The notes below the pieces were generated by a model. That model was not told the origin of the DNA. It ran no database searches and worked only from the letters and a program-made list of their open reading frames with translations. A stretch of 64,000 nucleotides of DNA, taken from the NCBI GenBank assembly GCA_913777615.1, contig CAJYTK010000011.1:186001-250000 (forward strand), given 5' to 3'. The stretch is from an uncultured Agrobacterium sp. Its GTDB lineage: Bacteria; Pseudomonadota; Alphaproteobacteria; Rhizobiales; Rhizobiaceae. The translations under genes were made by a program, and so were the position numbers. Position 1 is the first letter of the stretch, and each line of letters opens with the position of its first letter. This document shows positions 9,072 through 18,489 of this stretch, piece after piece.

Positions 9072-9665
9072 ATGGAACTGCTATATGCTCCGGCCTCCCC
9101 TTATTCCGCCAAGGTGCGCATGGCGGCGCGCTATCTGGATATCGGCATCACCGATGTTCGCGTTGACACCAATGCAGAGCCAGCGACGTTGATCGACAAC
9201 AATCCGCTCGGCAAAATTCCCGTGCTCTTGCACGAGGGTGGCTCCGTCTACGACAGCGTGGCGATCATGCATTATCTCGATCGCGTTTCCCGTGGAAAGC
9301 TCTATCCTAAGAAACACACCAAGCGCACCGAAGCCGAGATCCTCGAAGCCCTTTGCGACGGTGTGATGGACTGCCTGCTGGCGATCGTCTACGAAAAACG
9401 CTTCCGACCGGAGGAGAAGGTCCACCAGGAGTGGATCGATAAGCAATGGCGCAAGGTGGTGAAAGCGCTTGATTACCTGAACGATAATCTGCCGAAGACC
9501 GGCAAGAAATTGCATGGTGGCCACTTCGCACTGGCTGCGATGATCGGCTATCTCGATCTGCGCTTCTCTGGGCAATGGGCGGATGGCCGCAAGCGGCTAG
9601 CGGATTGGCCGGAAAAGTTCGGCAAGAAGTTCAAGCAATACACGGAGCTAAAGTCCGCTGGCTGA
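9072..9665 (+). CDS. Glutathione S-transferase family protein
   Basis: A 197-residue cytosolic protein with the thioredoxin-like N-terminal domain of GSTs. YAPASPYSAKVRMAARYL provides the S-P-[YF] region of the active site. NPLGKIPVLL carries the cis-proline of the glutathione site and YDSVAIMHYLD the SxA helix (usually ES). An all-alpha C-terminal domain follows from about residue 85. Likely conjugates or reduces electrophiles with glutathione. Substrate and class are not determinable here. It ends just before a strong hairpin shared with the convergent outer membrane protein gene. Confidence 0.9.
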   Translation: MELLYAPASPYSAKVRMAARYLDIGITDVRVDTNAEPATLIDNNPLGKIPVLLHEGGSVYDSVAIMHYLDRVSRGKLYPKKHTKRTEAEILEALCDGVMDCLLAIVYEKRFRPEEKVHQEWIDKQWRKVVKALDYLNDNLPKTGKKLHGGHFALAAMIGYLDLRFSGQWADGRKRLADWPEKFGKKFKQYTELKSAG

Positions 9666-9693
9666 TCGTGGAGTTTTCCTTGGTATAAAAACA

Positions 9694-9723
9694 GAAAAGC
9701 CGGGGCGCGAACCCCGGCTTTTC
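9694..9723. terminator. Bidirectional intrinsic terminator between GST and Omp genes
   Basis: A perfect 12-bp stem, GAAAAGCCGGGG with CCCCGGCTTTTC, has a 6-base loop. It includes a U-tract after a GC-rich core on either strand, and sits between two converging genes (stops at 9665 and 9742). Confidence 0.85.
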
Positions 9724-9741
9724 CGCATTATGCCTGACTGA

Positions 9742-10392
9742 TCAGAACTTGACGCCGATACCGGCCTTGACGCTGTGGTCATCGAAGCCGCGCGAGACGT
9801 TGCCACCGTTGATGGCGAAGTCCTTGTCCTGGTAATCAGTGTAACGATACTCAAGACGTGCCGTGATGTTGTCGGTGACGAGAGCTTCAACACCGGCACC
9901 AACCGTGTAGCCGAGAGCCGTCTTGTCGTCCTTGCTGCCGGTGACAGTGTCACGCAGTTCGTTGTTCGATACTGCAAGACCACCCGTACCATAGATCAGG
10001 AAGGGGTTCATGTCGTAACCGACGCGAGCGCGCAACGAGCCATTGAGCTTCTGCTTGCCCTGAAGGTTGCCGCCGGCAGAGCCCTTTTCATCGCCATAAG
10101 CGAGATCGGCTTCACCACCGTATACGATCTGGCCGTTCTGCCAGTTGTAACCGCCGTAAACGCCGCCGCCGAAACCGTCAGCATCGCGACCGTTGTTGCT
10201 GCCGCTGAAACGACCCCAGTCGTAGTTCACGGTACCACCGAGATATGCGCCAGACCAATCCTTGATCGGTGCGGGCTGCTCAACTGCGACCGGCGCCTGC
10301 GGAACTTCATTTACCGCATCGGCTGCCTGTGCTGCCGAGAAAGCTGCCGCGGCCATGGTAGAAGCCAAAAGTGTTGCAACGATAGTACGCAT
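9742..10392 (-). CDS. Omp25/RopB-like outer membrane beta-barrel protein
   Basis: A 216-residue exported protein. The start at 10392 is set by an AAGGAGA ribosome site 8 bases upstream; the longer open frame has no such site. A 23-residue signal peptide (MRTIVATLLASTMAAAAFSAAQA) precedes the mature ADAV. The body alternates aromatic and polar residues in barrel strands (YLGGTVNYDWG, VYGGYNW, LRARVGYDMN, ITARLEYRYTDY) and ends in VGF-like VKF with terminal Phe, the BAM recognition signature. Omp25 homologues are abundant surface proteins in rhizobia and Brucella. A long upstream region of about 370 bp separates it from the next gene. Confidence 0.9.
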   Translation of the reverse strand: MRTIVATLLASTMAAAAFSAAQAADAVNEVPQAPVAVEQPAPIKDWSGAYLGGTVNYDWGRFSGSNNGRDADGFGGGVYGGYNWQNGQIVYGGEADLAYGDEKGSAGGNLQGKQKLNGSLRARVGYDMNPFLIYGTGGLAVSNNELRDTVTGSKDDKTALGYTVGAGVEALVTDNITARLEYRYTDYQDKDFAINGGNVSRGFDDHSVKAGIGVKF

Positions 10393-10761
10393 GCCATTCT
10401 CCTTTTCAAACCCGCGGGGGCACTCAAACACTCGGTCCCAACGCGGTACAAAACAGTTAGTTCCCTGCCCGTCTGGAAATGCAAAATGATGGGGGAATGA
10501 GGAAATCACAGAGCCAAAATGTGAATTGATTGAGGCACAGCCGTGACGGAAATTGGACGTTGCCAAAAGGACACAGAAATCTATTAAGGATAACGGATCG
10601 TTAATTTAAGCAAAGCGCGTTTTTACTTGTGTTTACATCAAATTAAGCTGGCAAAACTCGTGCCTGATAAATCTGTATAACGCCATTCGGATGTGGGCAA
10701 ACCTCACGGTTTCGATTTATATCTACAGGTAAATGTGGAATAAGCAGAGCACGGGTCCGCT

Positions 10762-11529
10762 TTGACAGAGACTATACCGAAGACCGTCTTGATCACGGGC
10801 GCAGCGCGCCGCATCGGCAAAGCCATCGCCGATTACCTTGCTTGCGAAGGGTTTGCGGTGGCGATCCACGCACGCTCTTCTTTGGCCGAAGCCGAAGAGT
10901 TCGCTAACGATTTACGGCGAAAAGGTGGCAAAGCGGTCGTCTTACAGGCCGACCTCATGGATTGCGCCTCCACCGCCGAATTGATGGAAAAGGCAACAAA
11001 AGCCCTTGGAACCGTGGGTGTTCTCGTCAACAACGCCTCTGTTTTTCATAAAGACGAGGCCGAAACCTTCGACGCCGAGACCTTCGACGCGCATTTTGCC
11101 GTACATGTGCGCGCGCCGTCTATCCTCTCAGCCGCATTTGCAAAGCAACTGCCGCAAAAGCATTCCGGTCTGATCGTCAACATCATCGACCAACGCGTGT
11201 TGGCGCTCAATCCGCGGTTCTATTCCTACACATTGTCCAAGGCAGCGCTTTGGGCCGCAACGCAAACACTGGCGCAGAGCTTTGCGCCACGTATCCGGGT
11301 CAATGCCATCGGCCCCGGCCCGACGTTTAAAAATGAGAGACAAAGCCCCGAGGACTTTCAGGCGCAGGTCGACGCCCTTATATTGAAGACAGGTCCGAAG
11401 CCCGACGAGTTCGGGCGGACGATTCGCTTTCTTTACGACACCCCCTCGATGACCGGCCAGATGATCGCACTCGACGGGGGCCAGCACCTTGGCTGGGAAA
11501 CCCCGGACGTGGCGGAGATTAATGAATGA
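10762..11529 (+). CDS. SDR family oxidoreductase, pteridine reductase/FolM-like
   Basis: A 255-residue NAD(P)H-dependent short-chain dehydrogenase. The nucleotide loop is TGAARRIG (residues 12-19), the TGxxxR-x-G form typical of FolM and PTR1 rather than the usual TGxxxGxG. Catalytic Y156 and K160 sit in [10 protein letters not shown], and NAIGPGP closes the Rossmann fold. The usual catalytic Ser region reads IIDQR. The start is a TTG; no nearby in-frame ATG exists. The stop overlaps the uvrC start (ATGA), so the two are coupled. Dihydromonapterin or dihydrofolate reduction is a reasonable inference, not shown. Confidence 0.82.
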   Translation: MTETIPKTVLITGAARRIGKAIADYLACEGFAVAIHARSSLAEAEEFANDLRRKGGKAVVLQADLMDCASTAELMEKATKALGTVGVLVNNASVFHKDEAETFDAETFDAHFAVHVRAPSILSAAFAKQLPQKHSGLIVNIIDQRVLALNPRFYSYTLSKAALWAATQTLAQSFAPRIRVNAIGPGPTFKNERQSPEDFQAQVDALILKTGPKPDEFGRTIRFLYDTPSMTGQMIALDGGQHLGWETPDVAEINE

Positions 11530-13568
11530 ACGGAAAGAAGCTGCCGGATGGCGGTGTTCTCTTCGATGAAACCGACGACGATGAAGACGATATTGCACCG
11601 TCCACCGGCGAGAGCGCCGGGGAGCGGGACAATGCAGGTATCGACTGGAACGCCGGGTGGAAGAACGAGTCCGGCTTGAAGGGCATGGATCTGATCGGCG
11701 AGTTCGTCAAACACCTGCCGAACAATCCCGGCGTCTATCGCATGTTCAACGAGGCTGGCGATGTTCTTTATGTGGGCAAGGCGCGCTCGCTGAAGAAGCG
11801 TGTCAGCAACTATGCGCAGGGCCGGGTGCATTCCAACCGCATCGGCCAGATGGTGCGGCTGACGACTCACATGGAATTCGTCACCACTCGTACCGAAACT
11901 GAAGCCCTGCTGCTGGAAGCCAATCTCATCAAGCGCTTTCGTCCGCGCTTCAACGTGCTTCTGCGCGACGACAAGTCATTTCCCTACATTCTGATCACTG
12001 CCGACAACCGCGCGCCCGCCATCTTCAAACATCGCGGTGCGAGAGCGCGCAAGGGCGCCTATTTCGGTCCCTTCGCCTCTGCCGGTGCTGTCGGTCGGAC
12101 CATCAACTCACTACAGCGTGCCTTTCTGATTCGCACCTGCACCGACAGCGTGTTCGAGAGCCGTACGCGGCCTTGCCTGCTCTACCAAATCAAGCGCTGC
12201 TCTGGCCCTTGCACCCACGAGGTCAGCGATGAGGCTTATGCAGAACTCGTACAGGAAGCCAAGGACTTCCTCTCTGGAAAAAGCCAGAGCGTGAAATCCA
12301 CCATCGCCCGACAGATGAACGAGGCCTCAGAAGATCTCGATTTCGAACGCGCCGCCGTTTATCGCGACCGGCTCGCCGCGCTGTCGCATGTGCAAAGCCA
12401 CCAGGGCATCAACCCTGCAGGCATCGACGAGGCAGACGTCTTCGCCATCCATCACGAAGGTGGTGTTTCCTGCATTCAGGTCTTCTTCTTCCGCACGGGA
12501 CAGAACTGGGGCAACCGCGCCTATTTCCCCAAGGCCGACCCGTCTTTGCCGGGCTCGGAAATTTTGAATGCATTCCTCGCCCAGTTCTACGATGACAAAC
12601 CGGTGCCAAGACAGATCCTCTTGTCTGAAAGCGTAGACGAGCAGGAATTGCTGGCGGCAGCCTTTAGCGAAAAGGCCGGGCACAAAGTCGTGCTTTCAGT
12701 ACCGCAGCGCGGAGAAAAGAAGGATGTCGTTGACCATGTACTCGGCAATGCGCGCGAAGCCCATGGGCGCAAGCTTGCCGAGACCTCGTCCCAGGCACGT
12801 CTTCTGAAGGGCTTTGCCGAGACGTTCGGCCTGACCCAGATCCCGCGCCGTATCGAGATTTACGATAACTCCCATATCATGGGCACCAACGCGGTAGGCG
12901 GCATGGTGGTGGCCGGGCCAGATGGCTTCGTCAAAAACCAGTATCGCAAGTTCAACATCAAATCGACTGACATCACGCCGGGCGACGACTTCGGTATGAT
13001 GCGGGAAGTGATGACGCGTCGCTTTTCGAGGTTGCTCAAGGAAGAAGGCAAACCCGACCGCAGTCAGGCGGTTTCGCCGGAGGATGCGGCAGATATGCCT
13101 TTCCCGACCTGGCCGGATGTCATTCTGATTGACGGCGGTCAAGGACAGATGACGGCAGTGCGTTCCATTCTCGACGAACTCGGCATCCGTGACTGTGTGA
13201 CAGCGATCGGCGTTGCCAAGGGCGTCGACCGCGATGCAGGACGCGAGCGCTTCTTTACCGATACGCGGAGCGACTTTTCGCTGCCGCCGCGCGATCCCGT
13301 TCTTTACTTCGTCCAGCGCCTGCGCGACGAGGCGCACCGTTTCGCCATCGGTTCGCACCGGGCGCGGCGCAAGAAGGAGATGATCAAGAACCCTCTCGAC
13401 GAGGTCAGCGGCATCGGACCGGGTAGAAAGCGTGCGCTTCTCCAGCATTTCGGCACCGCCAAGGCCGTTTCCCGCGCAGCGCTCAGTGACCTGATGGCCG
13501 TGGGCGGCATTTCAGAAACTGTTGCAAAACAGATTTACAATCACTTCCACGAGAGCGGCCGCGAGTGA
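11526..13568 (+). CDS. uvrC: Excinuclease ABC subunit C
   Basis: A 680-residue nucleotide excision repair nuclease that makes both incisions around a lesion bound by UvrB. GIY-YIG domain near residues 65-140 ([18 protein letters not shown]), Cys-rich patch [16 protein letters not shown] motif near 255-290, RNase H-like C-terminal nuclease ([29 protein letters not shown]) and terminal helix-hairpin-helix ([11 protein letters not shown]). An acidic 60-residue N-terminal extension, rich in Asp and Glu, precedes the nuclease domain, as in other rhizobial UvrC. Translationally coupled to the SDR gene. Confidence 0.97.
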   Translation: MNGKKLPDGGVLFDETDDDEDDIAPSTGESAGERDNAGIDWNAGWKNESGLKGMDLIGEFVKHLPNNPGVYRMFNEAGDVLYVGKARSLKKRVSNYAQGRVHSNRIGQMVRLTTHMEFVTTRTETEALLLEANLIKRFRPRFNVLLRDDKSFPYILITADNRAPAIFKHRGARARKGAYFGPFASAGAVGRTINSLQRAFLIRTCTDSVFESRTRPCLLYQIKRCSGPCTHEVSDEAYAELVQEAKDFLSGKSQSVKSTIARQMNEASEDLDFERAAVYRDRLAALSHVQSHQGINPAGIDEADVFAIHHEGGVSCIQVFFFRTGQNWGNRAYFPKADPSLPGSEILNAFLAQFYDDKPVPRQILLSESVDEQELLAAAFSEKAGHKVVLSVPQRGEKKDVVDHVLGNAREAHGRKLAETSSQARLLKGFAETFGLTQIPRRIEIYDNSHIMGTNAVGGMVVAGPDGFVKNQYRKFNIKSTDITPGDDFGMMREVMTRRFSRLLKEEGKPDRSQAVSPEDAADMPFPTWPDVILIDGGQGQMTAVRSILDELGIRDCVTAIGVAKGVDRDAGRERFFTDTRSDFSLPPRDPVLYFVQRLRDEAHRFAIGSHRARRKKEMIKNPLDEVSGIGPGRKRALLQHFGTAKAVSRAALSDLMAVGGISETVAKQIYNHFHESGRE

Positions 13569-13670
13569 CCGGGCGGCTTTTGCCGCCGCCCGCCAAAAAA
13601 ACACAAAGAGGTGTTGACGCTTCCACCTCGGAGCGTCATCAACGCTTTGATATCGATAGACAGGTTTTCC

Positions 13671-14258
13671 ATGGCTTCGCGTACCTATAACATCCCGAAC
13701 CTCCTGACCTATGGCCGGATTCTGGCCGTGCCGGTCATCGTTTTGTGTTTCTTCGTGGAAGGAAAACTTGAGAGTTCGGATTTTGCACGATGGACCGCGC
13801 TGTGGCTTTTCATCATCGCCTCCATCACCGATTTTCTTGATGGTTATCTGGCGCGCATCTGGAACCAGACGTCCAATATCGGCCGCATGCTGGACCCAAT
13901 TGCCGACAAGTTGTTGATTGCCTCGATCCTGTTGCTTCTGGCGGCAGACGGAACCATTGCCGGCTGGTCGCTTTGGGCGGCGATCACCATCCTCTGCCGT
14001 GAAATCCTGGTCTCCGGCCTGCGCGAATATCTCGCTGCGTTGAAGGTTTCGGTGCCTGTGACGCGCATCGCCAAATGGAAAACGACGATTCAGATGGTGG
14101 CTATCGCCTTCCTTCTAGCGGGCCCGGCAGGTGATACGATCCTGCCCCACACCACCGAAATCGGTATTGGCTTGCTGTGGATAGCCGCGGCGCTTACGAT
14201 CTATACCGGCTATGATTACTTCAAGGCGGGGCTGCGCCACATCGTGGATGAAGAGTGA
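13671..14258 (+). CDS. pgsA: CDP-diacylglycerol-glycerol-3-phosphate 3-phosphatidyltransferase
   Basis: PgsA makes phosphatidylglycerophosphate, the precursor of phosphatidylglycerol and cardiolipin, in the inner membrane. The CDP-alcohol phosphotransferase motif is complete: DG-YL-AR, eight residues, G-RML-D-PIA-D near residues 58-82. There are four to five hydrophobic segments. The start at 13671 gives MASRTYNIPNLLTYGRI, the usual PgsA N-terminus; an upstream in-frame GTG at 13611 preceded by AAAGAG would add 20 residues and cannot be excluded. The stop overlaps the moaD start, forming a pgsA-moaD-moaE transcript. Confidence 0.95.
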   Translation: MASRTYNIPNLLTYGRILAVPVIVLCFFVEGKLESSDFARWTALWLFIIASITDFLDGYLARIWNQTSNIGRMLDPIADKLLIASILLLLAADGTIAGWSLWAAITILCREILVSGLREYLAALKVSVPVTRIAKWKTTIQMVAIAFLLAGPAGDTILPHTTEIGIGLLWIAAALTIYTGYDYFKAGLRHIVDEE

Positions 14259-14512
14259 TGACCCGTGTCGTTTACTTTGCCTGGGTGCGTGAGAAGATCG
14301 GGAAGTCGGAAGAGGACCTCGATATTCCCGCTGAGGTGAACACCGCGCGCGAGCTGATCCATTACCTGAAAAGTCTTGGCGAAGAATACGAAGCTGCGTT
14401 CGAATATCCGAATGTCATTCGTGTCGCGGTCAATCAGGAACATATCGAGCATCACGAAAGCATCATCGGCGCGCGCGAAATCGGTATCTTCCCGCCCATG
14501 ACAGGTGGCTGA
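14258..14512 (+). CDS. moaD: Molybdopterin synthase small subunit
   Basis: An 84-residue ubiquitin-fold sulfur carrier that, as a C-terminal thiocarboxylate, donates sulfur to precursor Z within MPT synthase. It ends in the obligatory Gly-Gly (FPPMTGG). The ATG shares its A with the pgsA TGA; a GTG three bases upstream is an alternative. moaE follows after three bases. The product would feed the molybdenum cofactor used by enzymes such as the oxidoreductase at 3989-6121. Confidence 0.95.
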   Translation: MTRVVYFAWVREKIGKSEEDLDIPAEVNTARELIHYLKSLGEEYEAAFEYPNVIRVAVNQEHIEHHESIIGAREIGIFPPMTGG

Positions 14513-14515
14513 TCA

Positions 14516-14977
14516 ATGGGTGTTACCCCGACCATCCGCGTGCAGGCCCAAGACTTCGACACTGCGGCGGAAGCCGGACTGCTCACCAGCAACGACGCTG
14601 GGATCGGCGCCCTCGTTACCTTCACGGGTCTCTGCCGCGATGAAGGTGGCGCTCTATCTGCGCTGGAGCTGGAACATTACCCCGGTATGGCGGAAGCGGA
14701 AATGATGCGCATCGCCACGCTCGCCATAGAGCGCTTTGACCTTCGAGGACTCACCGTCATCCATCGCTATGGCAAGATCGCCACCGGCGACAATATCGTT
14801 CTTGTCATCGCTGCCTCGTCCCACCGCCAAGCCGCCTTTGACGGCGCCAATTTCGTCATGGACTATCTGAAGACCGCCGCCCCCTTCTGGAAGAAGGAGC
14901 ACGCGACGGATGGGACTGCGGGCACTTGGGTGTCGGCAAAAGACGCCGATGAGAGCGCCAAGGAAAAGTGGCGTTAA
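14516..14977 (+). CDS. moaE: Molybdopterin synthase large subunit
   Basis: A 153-residue catalytic subunit of MPT synthase; with MoaD it inserts the two dithiolene sulfurs. FTGLCRDEG near the N-terminus and the active-site region MDYLKTAAPFWKKE with its lysines are present, along with the ELEHYPGMAE helix and VIHRYGKIATGD. It forms the end of the pgsA-moaD-moaE run; the next gene converges from the other strand about 110 bp away. Confidence 0.96.
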   Translation: MGVTPTIRVQAQDFDTAAEAGLLTSNDAGIGALVTFTGLCRDEGGALSALELEHYPGMAEAEMMRIATLAIERFDLRGLTVIHRYGKIATGDNIVLVIAASSHRQAAFDGANFVMDYLKTAAPFWKKEHATDGTAGTWVSAKDADESAKEKWR

Positions 14978-15088
14978 AGATCTCGCCCCCCCAAGTCTCA
15001 TCACACCCCCCGGGTCATCACTTGGAACTGTCTCAGACTTCGCAGATGACAAGCCTGAGACGTGACTGCTGGCGGTTTGAGCTGCTCC

Positions 15089-17371
15089 CTACTTCGCCAC
15101 CCTGAGCAAGCGTAGCGCATTCATCGTCACAAGCACCGTCGCGCCCGTATCTGCAAGGATTGCCGGCCACAGACCTGTGACGCCGATGATGGTGGTCACG
15201 AGGAAGACAGCCTTAAGACCGAGCGAGATCGCAATATTCTGATAGATGTTGCGCATCGTGCGTCTGGAAAGATCGATCATCCTCGCCACATCGCCGACGC
15301 GGCCATGCAGGATCGCTGCATCCGCTGTTTCCAGCGCCACATCCGTTCCGCCACCCATGGCGATGCCGACATCCGCAGCAGCAAGAGCGGGCGCATCATT
15401 GATGCCATCTCCAACCTTACCGACAACAAGACCTTGTTGTTTCAGTTCGCCGACGATCCGCTGTTTGTCCTCCGGCAAAAGGTCTGCGCGCACTTCGATA
15501 CCGAGCGTCCTGCCGATGGCGCTTGCAGTGCGGGCATTGTCGCCTGTCAGCATGACGACCTTGACGCCCACGTCCTTCAGCGCCTGCAAACCCTCTGCGG
15601 CATCCGCACGTGGCTCATCGCGCATGGCGATTGCACCCGCAAGCCGACCGTCAACGATGAGAACCGACACCGTCTTCCCTTGATCATTGAGTGCGGTGAC
15701 GGTGGCCTGATCGCCAACCGGAATATCGGCCATGGCAAGAGCGGCTTTCGCCGAACCGAGAAAAACCGATTGCCCTTCAACGGTGGCAGACACGCCTTTG
15801 CCGCCAAGCGCCTTGGCATCCCTTGCGGAGGGCACAAGAATTTTATCTTCCGAAGCCCTTTCCAGAATGGCAATCCCAAGCGGATGGCTGGAGCCTGTTT
15901 CAAGCGCTGCTGCCAGACGAAGGACTTCCGGTTCCGACAGCCCGAATGATGCAATATCCGTGACCTTTGGCTTGCCTTCCGTCAGCGTACCCGTCTTGTC
16001 GAGCGCCACCGCCGTCAGACGACCAAGCCCTTCCAAGACAGCGCCACCCTTCAACAACAACCCTCTGCGTGCGCCCGCCGAGAGCGACGCGGCAATGGCG
16101 GCAGGGGTAGAGATAACCAGTGCGCAAGGGCAGCCGATCAGCAGAATGGCAAGACCCTTGTAGATCCACTCATCCCAACTCGCCCCCCAGAGAAGCGGCG
16201 GCATCAGGGCCACAAGTGCTGCGACGGCGACGACGCCTGGCGTGTAATATTTAGAGAAGCGATCGATGAAGCGTTCAGTTGGCGCTTTGCTTTCCTGCGC
16301 CTCCTCCACCAGCTTCACCACGCGTACGATGGTGTTATCGGCAGCGGTTGCCGTGACACGGACCCGCAATGCAGCATCGCCATTGACCGTTCCAGCAAAC
16401 ACGCTGTCACCGGCATTCTTTTGAACCGGTACGCTTTCACCCGTGACTGGAGCCTCGTTAATGGCGCTATCGCCAGATACGATGACACCGTCTGCCGATA
16501 TGCGATCACCTGGACGAACGAGGATGATAGCGCCGGTCTGCAGGCTTTCGGCTGGCACCTCATTGGTTTTGCCCGCCTCTTCCTGCAATGCAGTTTTCGG
16601 AACCAGAGCGGAGAGAGACTTGATGCTGTCACGAGCCTTTCCGGCTGCCACACCTTCCAGTAATTCGCCCACCAAAAAAAGGAAGACGACAGCCGCCGCC
16701 TCTTCCGTGGCGTTGATCGCCAACGCGCCGACGGCAGCAATGGTCATCAGCATTTCAATGGAGAAAGGCGTGCCGGCAAGCGCTGCTATGACGGCTCGGC
16801 GCGCAATCGGCACCAAGCCCACCAGCATGGCTGCGGCGAAAGCATAAAGCTGGATGGACGGCACAAGATGACCGATCACATAAGCCGCGACCAGAGAAGC
16901 ACCCGCCAACAGCGTTGCGCGGCCTTTCTTGCCCTTCCACCATGGGCCATCGCTCGGCCCATGATCGTGGCCATGCAATCCCTCTACAGCGGCGGCACGA
17001 TCGATATGATGGTGCTTGCCATGTTCATGGCTATCGTGGTCGTGGACCTGACCGCAATGCGTATGATCCTCACCATCCGCATGATCATGCGCATGACCGC
17101 CACAGCAGGCCACATGACGATCCGGCGTTGTCATATTACCAGCGTGGCCTGCCACCAAGCGCTCTACAGAATAGCCAAGACCACGAACCTTCTTCCCGAT
17201 GGCGTCAAGATCGCTTGTCTGATCGTGGCGAATGCTCATCGTTCCCGCGGTGACCGAAACCGAGACATCTTCCACGCCCTGCATGCGCCGAACGGCTGTA
17301 TCGATCTTGCTCGCGCAAGATGCGCAATCCATGCCGCCGATCCGAAATCTGGTCTGTAAGTCCGTGCTCAT
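15089..17371 (-). CDS. zntA: Heavy-metal translocating P-type ATPase, Zn/Cd/Pb (ZntA-like)
   Basis: A 760-residue P1B-type exporter in the inner membrane. An N-terminal HMA domain carries GMDCASC. It is followed by a His/Asp/Cys-rich loop near residues 95-150 (HAHDHADGEDHTHCG and HDHDSHEHGKHHH) likely to bind Zn2+. The translocation motif IGCPCALVIS, phosphorylation loop DKTGTLT, SSHPLG and GDGINDAPAL are intact. The CPC form and His-rich loop point to Zn/Cd/Pb rather than Cu. The start at 17371 is chosen because AGGGA lies nine bases upstream. No MerR-type regulator is adjacent, so control is elsewhere. Confidence 0.93.
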   Translation of the reverse strand: MSTDLQTRFRIGGMDCASCASKIDTAVRRMQGVEDVSVSVTAGTMSIRHDQTSDLDAIGKKVRGLGYSVERLVAGHAGNMTTPDRHVACCGGHAHDHADGEDHTHCGQVHDHDSHEHGKHHHIDRAAAVEGLHGHDHGPSDGPWWKGKKGRATLLAGASLVAAYVIGHLVPSIQLYAFAAAMLVGLVPIARRAVIAALAGTPFSIEMLMTIAAVGALAINATEEAAAVVFLFLVGELLEGVAAGKARDSIKSLSALVPKTALQEEAGKTNEVPAESLQTGAIILVRPGDRISADGVIVSGDSAINEAPVTGESVPVQKNAGDSVFAGTVNGDAALRVRVTATAADNTIVRVVKLVEEAQESKAPTERFIDRFSKYYTPGVVAVAALVALMPPLLWGASWDEWIYKGLAILLIGCPCALVISTPAAIAASLSAGARRGLLLKGGAVLEGLGRLTAVALDKTGTLTEGKPKVTDIASFGLSEPEVLRLAAALETGSSHPLGIAILERASEDKILVPSARDAKALGGKGVSATVEGQSVFLGSAKAALAMADIPVGDQATVTALNDQGKTVSVLIVDGRLAGAIAMRDEPRADAAEGLQALKDVGVKVVMLTGDNARTASAIGRTLGIEVRADLLPEDKQRIVGELKQQGLVVGKVGDGINDAPALAAADVGIAMGGGTDVALETADAAILHGRVGDVARMIDLSRRTMRNIYQNIAISLGLKAVFLVTTIIGVTGLWPAILADTGATVLVTMNALRLLRVAK

Positions 17372-17604
17372 CCGATGGGTCCCTTTTTGATGCTGCACAC
17401 GTCTTACGACCTCTAGCCACTAGAGCTACAAGAGCAAAAATGAGATTTATGCGCAGCATTCGTTGCAGAGCGCGCCGCACATACAGGAGCGAGGGAACGG
17501 AAGAGATTCAATCGGACCTTTCCGCCCCGTCATTTTTCGTTAGATTGTTCGGTGATCAGACTATCGGCATGTCCTCCCTCCCGCCGATATGCCGAGAGAG
17601 AGCG

Positions 17605-18489
17605 ATGCCCAGCCAATCCACCGGACTTCTTTACGCCCTTGGGGCATTCACAATATTTGCCGTGCAGGATGGCATTTCCAAACATCTCGGCCAGTACTAT
17701 CCGCCCGTCTTCGTCGTGATGGTGCGATACTGGGCGTTTGCGGTCTTTGCCGTCATCCTCGCCGCACGCTCTCGCGACGGGCTGAAGGCGACCATTCAGT
17801 CCAAACGGCTTTGGTTGCAGATCAGCCGGGGTGTGCTGCTGGCCGCCCAGATCGTTCTTTCGATATTTTCGTTCAAGCTGGTGGGCCTTGCCCACACCCA
17901 TTCGATCTTTGCCTGCATTCCTCTGATCGTCGCGGCACTATCGGTGCCGATGTTGGGCGAAAAAGTGGGGTGGCGACGATGGTGTGCCATCCTCGTCGGC
18001 TTTGCCGGTGTTTTGATCATCATCAATCCCGGCGAAACCGGCATCGACCTGACGCTGCTCTTGACCTTTGTCGCCGCGTTCATGCTGGCGCTCTACAGTG
18101 TCCTGACCCGGCTTGCCAGCCGCGACGATACGTCGATGACCAGCTTCTTTTACACAGGCGTCGCCGGCGCGGTAGCGCTGACCTTCGTTGGCCCGTTCTA
18201 TTGGGTCAATATGGCGCCGCATGACTGGCTTTGGATGCTTGCACTCTGTATCACTGGCATGAGCGGCCACTACTTGCTGATCCGAGCCTTCGAAGTGGCC
18301 AATGCGGCAACGGTGCAGCCCTTCTCCTACTATCAGCTTGTTCTGGTCTCCATCGTCGGCGTTACGATCTATGGCGAGGTGTTGACCGCTCATATGGTCA
18401 TCGGGGCCTTCATCGTTATCGCAGCCGGTCTCTTCACCATCTGGCGCGAGCAACTCACCGCCAGAAAACGCCGACTTCAAGGACTATGA
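17605..18489 (+). CDS. EamA/DMT family transporter
   Basis: A 294-residue inner membrane protein with ten hydrophobic segments arranged as two EamA repeats (residues about 8-140 and 150-285). The N-terminus STGLLYALGAFTIFAVQDGISKH and the motif ALSVPMLGEKVGWRRW are typical of DMT permeases. The chosen ATG has a GAGAGAG stretch just upstream. The substrate is not predictable; DMT members usually export amino acids or metabolites. The stop overlaps that of the convergent ornithine cyclodeaminase gene by six bases. Confidence 0.88.
   Translation: MPSQSTGLLYALGAFTIFAVQDGISKHLGQYYPPVFVVMVRYWAFAVFAVILAARSRDGLKATIQSKRLWLQISRGVLLAAQIVLSIFSFKLVGLAHTHSIFACIPLIVAALSVPMLGEKVGWRRWCAILVGFAGVLIIINPGETGIDLTLLLTFVAAFMLALYSVLTRLASRDDTSMTSFFYTGVAGAVALTFVGPFYWVNMAPHDWLWMLALCITGMSGHYLLIRAFEVANAATVQPFSYYQLVLVSIVGVTIYGEVLTAHMVIGAFIVIAAGLFTIWREQLTARKRRLQGL

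Noticed and set aside
13571-13591. Hairpin GGGCGGC/GCCGCCC directly after the uvrC stop
   Set aside because: It is followed by A residues, not T, on the coding strand, so it is not an intrinsic terminator for uvrC; it may only be an mRNA-end structure.
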